Assembly: GCA_900768735.1 (NCBI GenBank)
Contig: CAAGDZ010000121.1
Location: 1-9,019, forward strand
DNA: 9,019 bases
Reading direction: 5' to 3'
Source: Oscillospiraceae bacterium
GTDB lineage: Bacteria; Bacillota; Clostridia; Oscillospirales; Ruminococcaceae
Positions 7,301 through 9,019 of the stretch are shown here, in pieces. Position 1 is the stretch's first letter. Each line of letters begins with the position of its first letter. A model generated the notes under the pieces. The model saw only the letters and a list, made by a program, of their open reading frames with translations. It searched no databases and had not been told where the DNA came from. Made by a program: the position numbers and the translations under genes.

Positions 7301-9019
7301 AGCTTCAGTAACTGTAAAATCAGGCGTTACGGGTATGGGCAAATTCAGTGTCAATTATTTTGACGCAGACGGAAACAAGCTTTCTTCGGCGCCTGTTGAT
7401 ACCGGAGCTTACACAGTAAAGATAGACGTTGCGGCAACGGCATATTATACTGCCGCGCAGCAACTTACGGCAACCAAATGGTGCTTTACAATAACACCTG
7501 CCACCCCCACAGCCGCCGATTTTACCTTCACACCGGCTGAAAACCTTGTCTATGACGATACCGAAAAAGCAGTCACAGTCATACCGAATCCCGACATAAG
7601 GGGTATAGGTAAAATTACCGTAAAGTATTATAACGACGGCGAGGAGCTTGAATCGGCACCGGCTTTCCCGGGTACATATACCGTAAGAATAGATGTTACG
7701 AAAGGCTCAAATTATACAGCCATTGATAACCTTACATCTGTCAGCTGGAAATACTCAATAGCGGATATTATTTCACCGACCTACTTTAATTTCACAAAGC
7801 CTGCAAACCTTGCCTATGACGGTGAACCGAAGACAGTAACAGTAAAAGCAAAATCCGGTATTACGGGTATAGGTACAATCACTGTAAAGTATTATGATGT
7901 AGATGGCACACAGCTTTCTTCGGCTCCCGTTGTTCCGGGCACCTACTATGTGAAGATAGATGTTTCGGCAGGCAGGAAATATGCCGCTGCAACAGATATT
8001 ACTTCTGATGGCTGGAAATTTGTGATAACACCGGGCAATCTCACCGCAGAGGGTACAGGCAAGGCAAGCGGTACATACGGTGACAAGCTGAGCGAACTCA
8101 CCATCAGCGGCCTTACCGCAAAGCTGGGTGAAACCGAGATTCCTGGTACATGGACGCTTTCGGGAGACGCTATACCTGATGTAGACAGTAGTACATACAC
8201 CGCAACATTCACACCTGATGAAAATGCGGATTATTACAACCCGCTGACTGCTGATGTAGTGCTTGATATTAAAAAGGCAGATGCACCCACCTTTTCCGAT
8301 GTAGATGTTTCCTACAGCTGGGCGACTGTCGGCGAAAAATCCGTTTCTATGGCGGAGCTTCCTGATGATACGGGTACTCTCGGCTCTCCGACTGTTGATG
8401 TAACCGATACAAATAATATCATTGTGGCAGATTCTGCAAGATATGAAAACGGCAAGGTTTACTTCACGCTGAACGGCTTTGATTCGGAGAAGAAAGGCAT
8501 TTCCGCTACAGTCAAGATTACTCTGCCAACGCAGAATTATAAGGATGTCACATTCAATGTTGTGGTAAATATCATAGCAAAGAAAGACCAGACCGCTCCC
8601 ACCGCCTGCGAGCTTACGCTTGCGCTTCAGAGCGACAACACCTACACGGCGACAATAACCGCTGCTCGGGGCGCAGAATATAAGTTCAATGACGGCGAAT
8701 GGAGCAGCAATAACGTACTCACCGGAATAGGTCATGCTGCGACAGTTACAACACAGATACGCATGGCCGAAACAGATGAATACAAAGCAAGCGTGGCAGC
8801 TTCTGCAAGCAAGACCACAGGTCACGGCGCTCTCACACATCATGCGACAGTAGCCCCGACCTGCACAAAGGAAGGAAATATCGAATACTGGACTTGCGAC
8901 ATCTGCACAAAATATTTCAGCGATGAAGCAGGAACAATGGAAATAAGACAGGCGGCTACGGTTATTGACAAGATTTCTCATACACCTGACGAGGCGGTTA
9001 AGGAAAATGAAGTTCCCGC
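4227..9019 (+). CDS. Giant secreted repeat protein, 3' partial
   Basis: One frame is open from ATG 4227 to the window edge, at least 1597 codons with no stop. Order of parts: signal peptide 1-34 (KK-rich start, Ala/Val-rich core, likely cleavage after AGAA); DUF6273-like domain about 41-330; an Ig-like module about 362-462; nine tandem modules of 88-92 residues at about 466-1268, each with FTFTPP, LVYDG, GMG, VKYY, SSAP, GTYTVKIDV and W-K-F; a YDG/MBG-type module at 1269-1351; an Ig-like module at 1353-1455; another at about 1456-1533; and a Cys motif with C1546, C1557 and C1560. The architecture is that of an adhesin or cell-surface fibre in which beta-rich repeats form a stalk. A cell-wall or membrane anchor would lie past the right edge. 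It has its own consensus promoter and ribosome-binding site. Ligand and anchoring are unknown; family names are from remembered motif resemblance, not a search. That it is one continuous secreted protein is very well supported. Confidence 0.92.
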   Translation, partial: MKKLVKKLGAVISASAVAAAAVIFGTSGITAGAASTAPTVTAFATKNQLMTVFDLDGNNDTVGLIYFGNVANFSNSMLNWYIAGKDNGISGDNVILFAKSYLSMTAYAIDINGWNWYNAAESNYYTENFVFTSTEKSLINTTRIDSSNYRGLYSLKGTYGDNTIYAGTNNNVKVHLPSYPGGECWLRTEYDSNYQLCVRSSGTTVDKEKKNVGLYMRSAVNINLTNVLFASSARTDSSAVKYGKTNASTGMILRLDGSDKKIGTVKYYDVNGYQGVAAYKDENATGSVSLVIQGNDGTNDWYYSAPVNDYTGVMVEEIESALGISGVSLDKCKIWLETTSGRVAYATGFASKVQSITTLNTVAFDIDAPVGGSALDTTAEINKSVNGFTYGISDITWSPVDTSACYNTAYTASVTVKPHIGYSFGSSVTARVNTTSSNNGTVTKNSDGTITVKYTFAKTAYGNPQASDFTFTPPSNLVYDGNAKTVTVTSSARGMGAVTAVKYYKNGTRLSSAPVDVGDYTVKIDVARGNNYNSASDVTSSEWKFTISKAAPAASNFTFTPSAGLVYDGTQKSAEVKINSGITGMGSITAVKYLKDGESTATTTAPKDAGTYSVLIDVSDGSNYASVTGLTSSNWKFTIEKAVPTSDDFIFSPPSNLVYDGSRKNARVTVKSGLSGMGGITYRYYWVNGSYSGAIVPNQAYTYIVKISITEGENFTSATDVTSEDWTFTITRAATTVDKFTFTPPSSTVYDGTPKVATVSVNSGVFNMGDITVKYYGSDGAQLSSAPTDVGSYTVKIDVAQGGNYLAASDLCLDSWKFDITAATPSTNDFNFTPPENLVYDDSAKPAAVELKSGLSGMGSFTVKYYKDGSSEYTTEAPVSPGTYKVKLDILAGTNFTSYSNLTSAAWKYTVAPAVPTADDFTFTPPSDLIFNGSEKTATVIKKSYINGMGEFTVKYYDADGNLLSSAPTNPGTYTVKVDVVTGSNYTSASNITNDWEFIISDVTEADDFTFTPPSSLVYDGTAKGASVTVKSGVTGMGKFSVNYFDADGNKLSSAPVDTGAYTVKIDVAATAYYTAAQQLTATKWCFTITPATPTAADFTFTPAENLVYDDTEKAVTVIPNPDIRGIGKITVKYYNDGEELESAPAFPGTYTVRIDVTKGSNYTAIDNLTSVSWKYSIADIISPTYFNFTKPANLAYDGEPKTVTVKAKSGITGIGTITVKYYDVDGTQLSSAPVVPGTYYVKIDVSAGRKYAAATDITSDGWKFVITPGNLTAEGTGKASGTYGDKLSELTISGLTAKLGETEIPGTWTLSGDAIPDVDSSTYTATFTPDENADYYNPLTADVVLDIKKADAPTFSDVDVSYSWATVGEKSVSMAELPDDTGTLGSPTVDVTDTNNIIVADSARYENGKVYFTLNGFDSEKKGISATVKITLPTQNYKDVTFNVVVNIIAKKDQTAPTACELTLALQSDNTYTATITAARGAEYKFNDGEWSSNNVLTGIGHAATVTTQIRMAETDEYKASVAASASKTTGHGALTHHATVAPTCTKEGNIEYWTCDICTKYFSDEAGTMEIRQAATVIDKISHTPDEAVKENEVP
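4347..5216 (+). other. N-terminal DUF6273-like domain
   Basis: Residues about 41-330 include NWYIAGKD (79-86), a segment ending in FTSTEKSLI, the tetrapeptide WLRT (185-188) and RSAVNINLTNVLFAS (about 217-231). This order resembles the DUF6273 pattern of WY-I-G, an E-K-L-I helix, WLRS and a late R-x-x-x-N/D-L element seen in large surface proteins of gut Firmicutes. The usual Ser of WLRS is Thr here. The molecular function is not known, and the assignment is from memory of the pattern. Confidence 0.5.
5310..5612 (+). other. Ig-like module before the repeat array
   Basis: Residues about 362-462 begin VAFDIDAP and contain ITWSP, the AYTASVTVKP strand, SFGSSVTARV and the DGTITVKYTF ending. The alternating pattern is that of a beta-sandwich domain and resembles modules found next to Ig-like repeats in Firmicute surface proteins. 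It is not homologous in any obvious way to the nine repeats that follow. Confidence 0.55.
5622..8030 (+). repeat. Nine tandem 88-92 residue surface modules
   Basis: The conserved DFTF block (or variant) begins at 5628, 5892, 6168, 6441, 6711, 6984, 7248, 7518 and 7782, giving periods of 264, 276, 273, 270, 273, 264, 270 and 264 bases. Consensus blocks per unit are FTFTPP, NLVYDG, SGxxGMG, TVKYY, LSSAP, GTYTVKIDV, NY, LTS and WKF. Unit 3 is the most divergent (its SSAP block reads SGAI), units 5 and 8 have VYDD, unit 6 has IFNG, and units 8 and 9 have GIG for GMG. The fold is probably Ig-like, related to YDG/MBG modules. DNA of the units differs widely at silent positions, so the array is old and not being homogenised. 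Confidence 0.92.
8031..8279 (+). other. YDG/MBG-type module
   Basis: Residues 1269-1351 contain SGTYGDKLSELTISG, PGTWTLSG and TYTATFTPDENADYYNP, ending DIKKA. This GTYGD...GTW...FTP...YYN order is the hallmark of the YDG/MBG family common in Gram-positive surface adhesins. Confidence 0.75.
8283..8591 (+). other. Ig-like module after the YDG/MBG module
   Basis: Residues about 1353-1455 run from APTFSDVDVSYSW to VVVNIIAKKDQ, with the strand NYKDVTFNVVVNI near the end. The same ending style is common in modules of Firmicute surface proteins. A function cannot be given. Confidence 0.5.
8859..8957 (+). other. C-terminal Cys motif segment
   Basis: Residues about 1545-1577 contain C1546, then EYW, C1557 and C1560 in a CxxC pair, and YFSDEAGT. 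The pattern CT-x-EGN-x-EYW-x-C-x-x-C-x-KYFSD recurs in secreted proteins of gut Clostridia and could bind a metal or form a disulfide. Whether further copies follow is hidden by the window edge. Confidence 0.55.

Noticed and set aside
5622..8030. A CRISPR-like or satellite DNA array
   Set aside because: The periodicity is a multiple of three, lies within one coding frame and is conserved at protein rather than DNA level.
7773..8981. A 402-codon open frame on the minus strand inside the giant protein gene
   Set aside because: It is in exact codon register with the plus gene, so it stays open only because that gene avoids TTA, CTA and TCA codons here; it ends where a TCA codon occurs (7773-7775). 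The translation is Cys-rich and resembles no known domain, while the plus frame gives clear repeats.

Overview
The window looks like a piece of a Clostridia (Firmicutes) chromosome, most likely a gut Oscillospiraceae/Ruminococcus-like organism. This rests on moderate-to-low GC, strong Gram-positive ribosome-binding sites (GGAGG), textbook sigma-A promoters, and large secreted proteins built from Ig-like and YDG/MBG-type modules. The taxonomic placement is inference, since no rRNA or other marker gene is present.

Layout. (1) Bases 1-1743, plus strand: the 3' part (580 codons) of an extracytoplasmic protein with an Ig-like module, an acidic Pro-rich linker and a transglutaminase-like cysteine domain that keeps its Cys-His-Asp triad. 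(2) Bases 1744-2015: convergent intergenic region with two inverted-repeat structures. (3) Bases 2016-2828, minus strand: a PD-(D/E)XK (Rpn-type) nuclease/putative transposase with its own near-consensus promoter. (4) Bases 2829-3131: divergent promoter region with several palindromes. (5) Bases 3132-3869, plus strand: a compact single-domain family 2 glycosyltransferase followed by a GC-rich hairpin. (6) Bases 3932-4226: AT-rich control region with a perfect sigma-A promoter (TTGACA-17-TATAAT), preceded by two 9-bp direct repeats spaced 21 bp apart, an arrangement like LytTR-regulator sites. (7) Bases 4227 to the right edge: one uninterrupted frame of at least 1597 codons for a giant secreted protein. 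It has a signal peptide, a DUF6273-like N-terminal domain, an Ig-like module, nine degenerate tandem repeats of 88-92 residues, a YDG/MBG-type module, two further Ig-like modules and a Cys motif. It has no stop before the window ends.

How it may work together. The two large genes encode cell-surface or secreted proteins. The giant repeat protein reads as an adhesin or stalk in which nine beta-rich modules hold an N-terminal domain away from the cell or matrix. The transglutaminase-like protein could act on peptide or protein substrates outside the cell, and the glycosyltransferase could act on cell-surface glycans, but each gene appears to have its own transcription unit and nothing in the sequence proves a joint function. 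The nuclease gene is an independent, probably mobile insertion between them. The most striking points are the size and repeat architecture of the giant protein and the regulator-like direct repeats in front of its consensus promoter.
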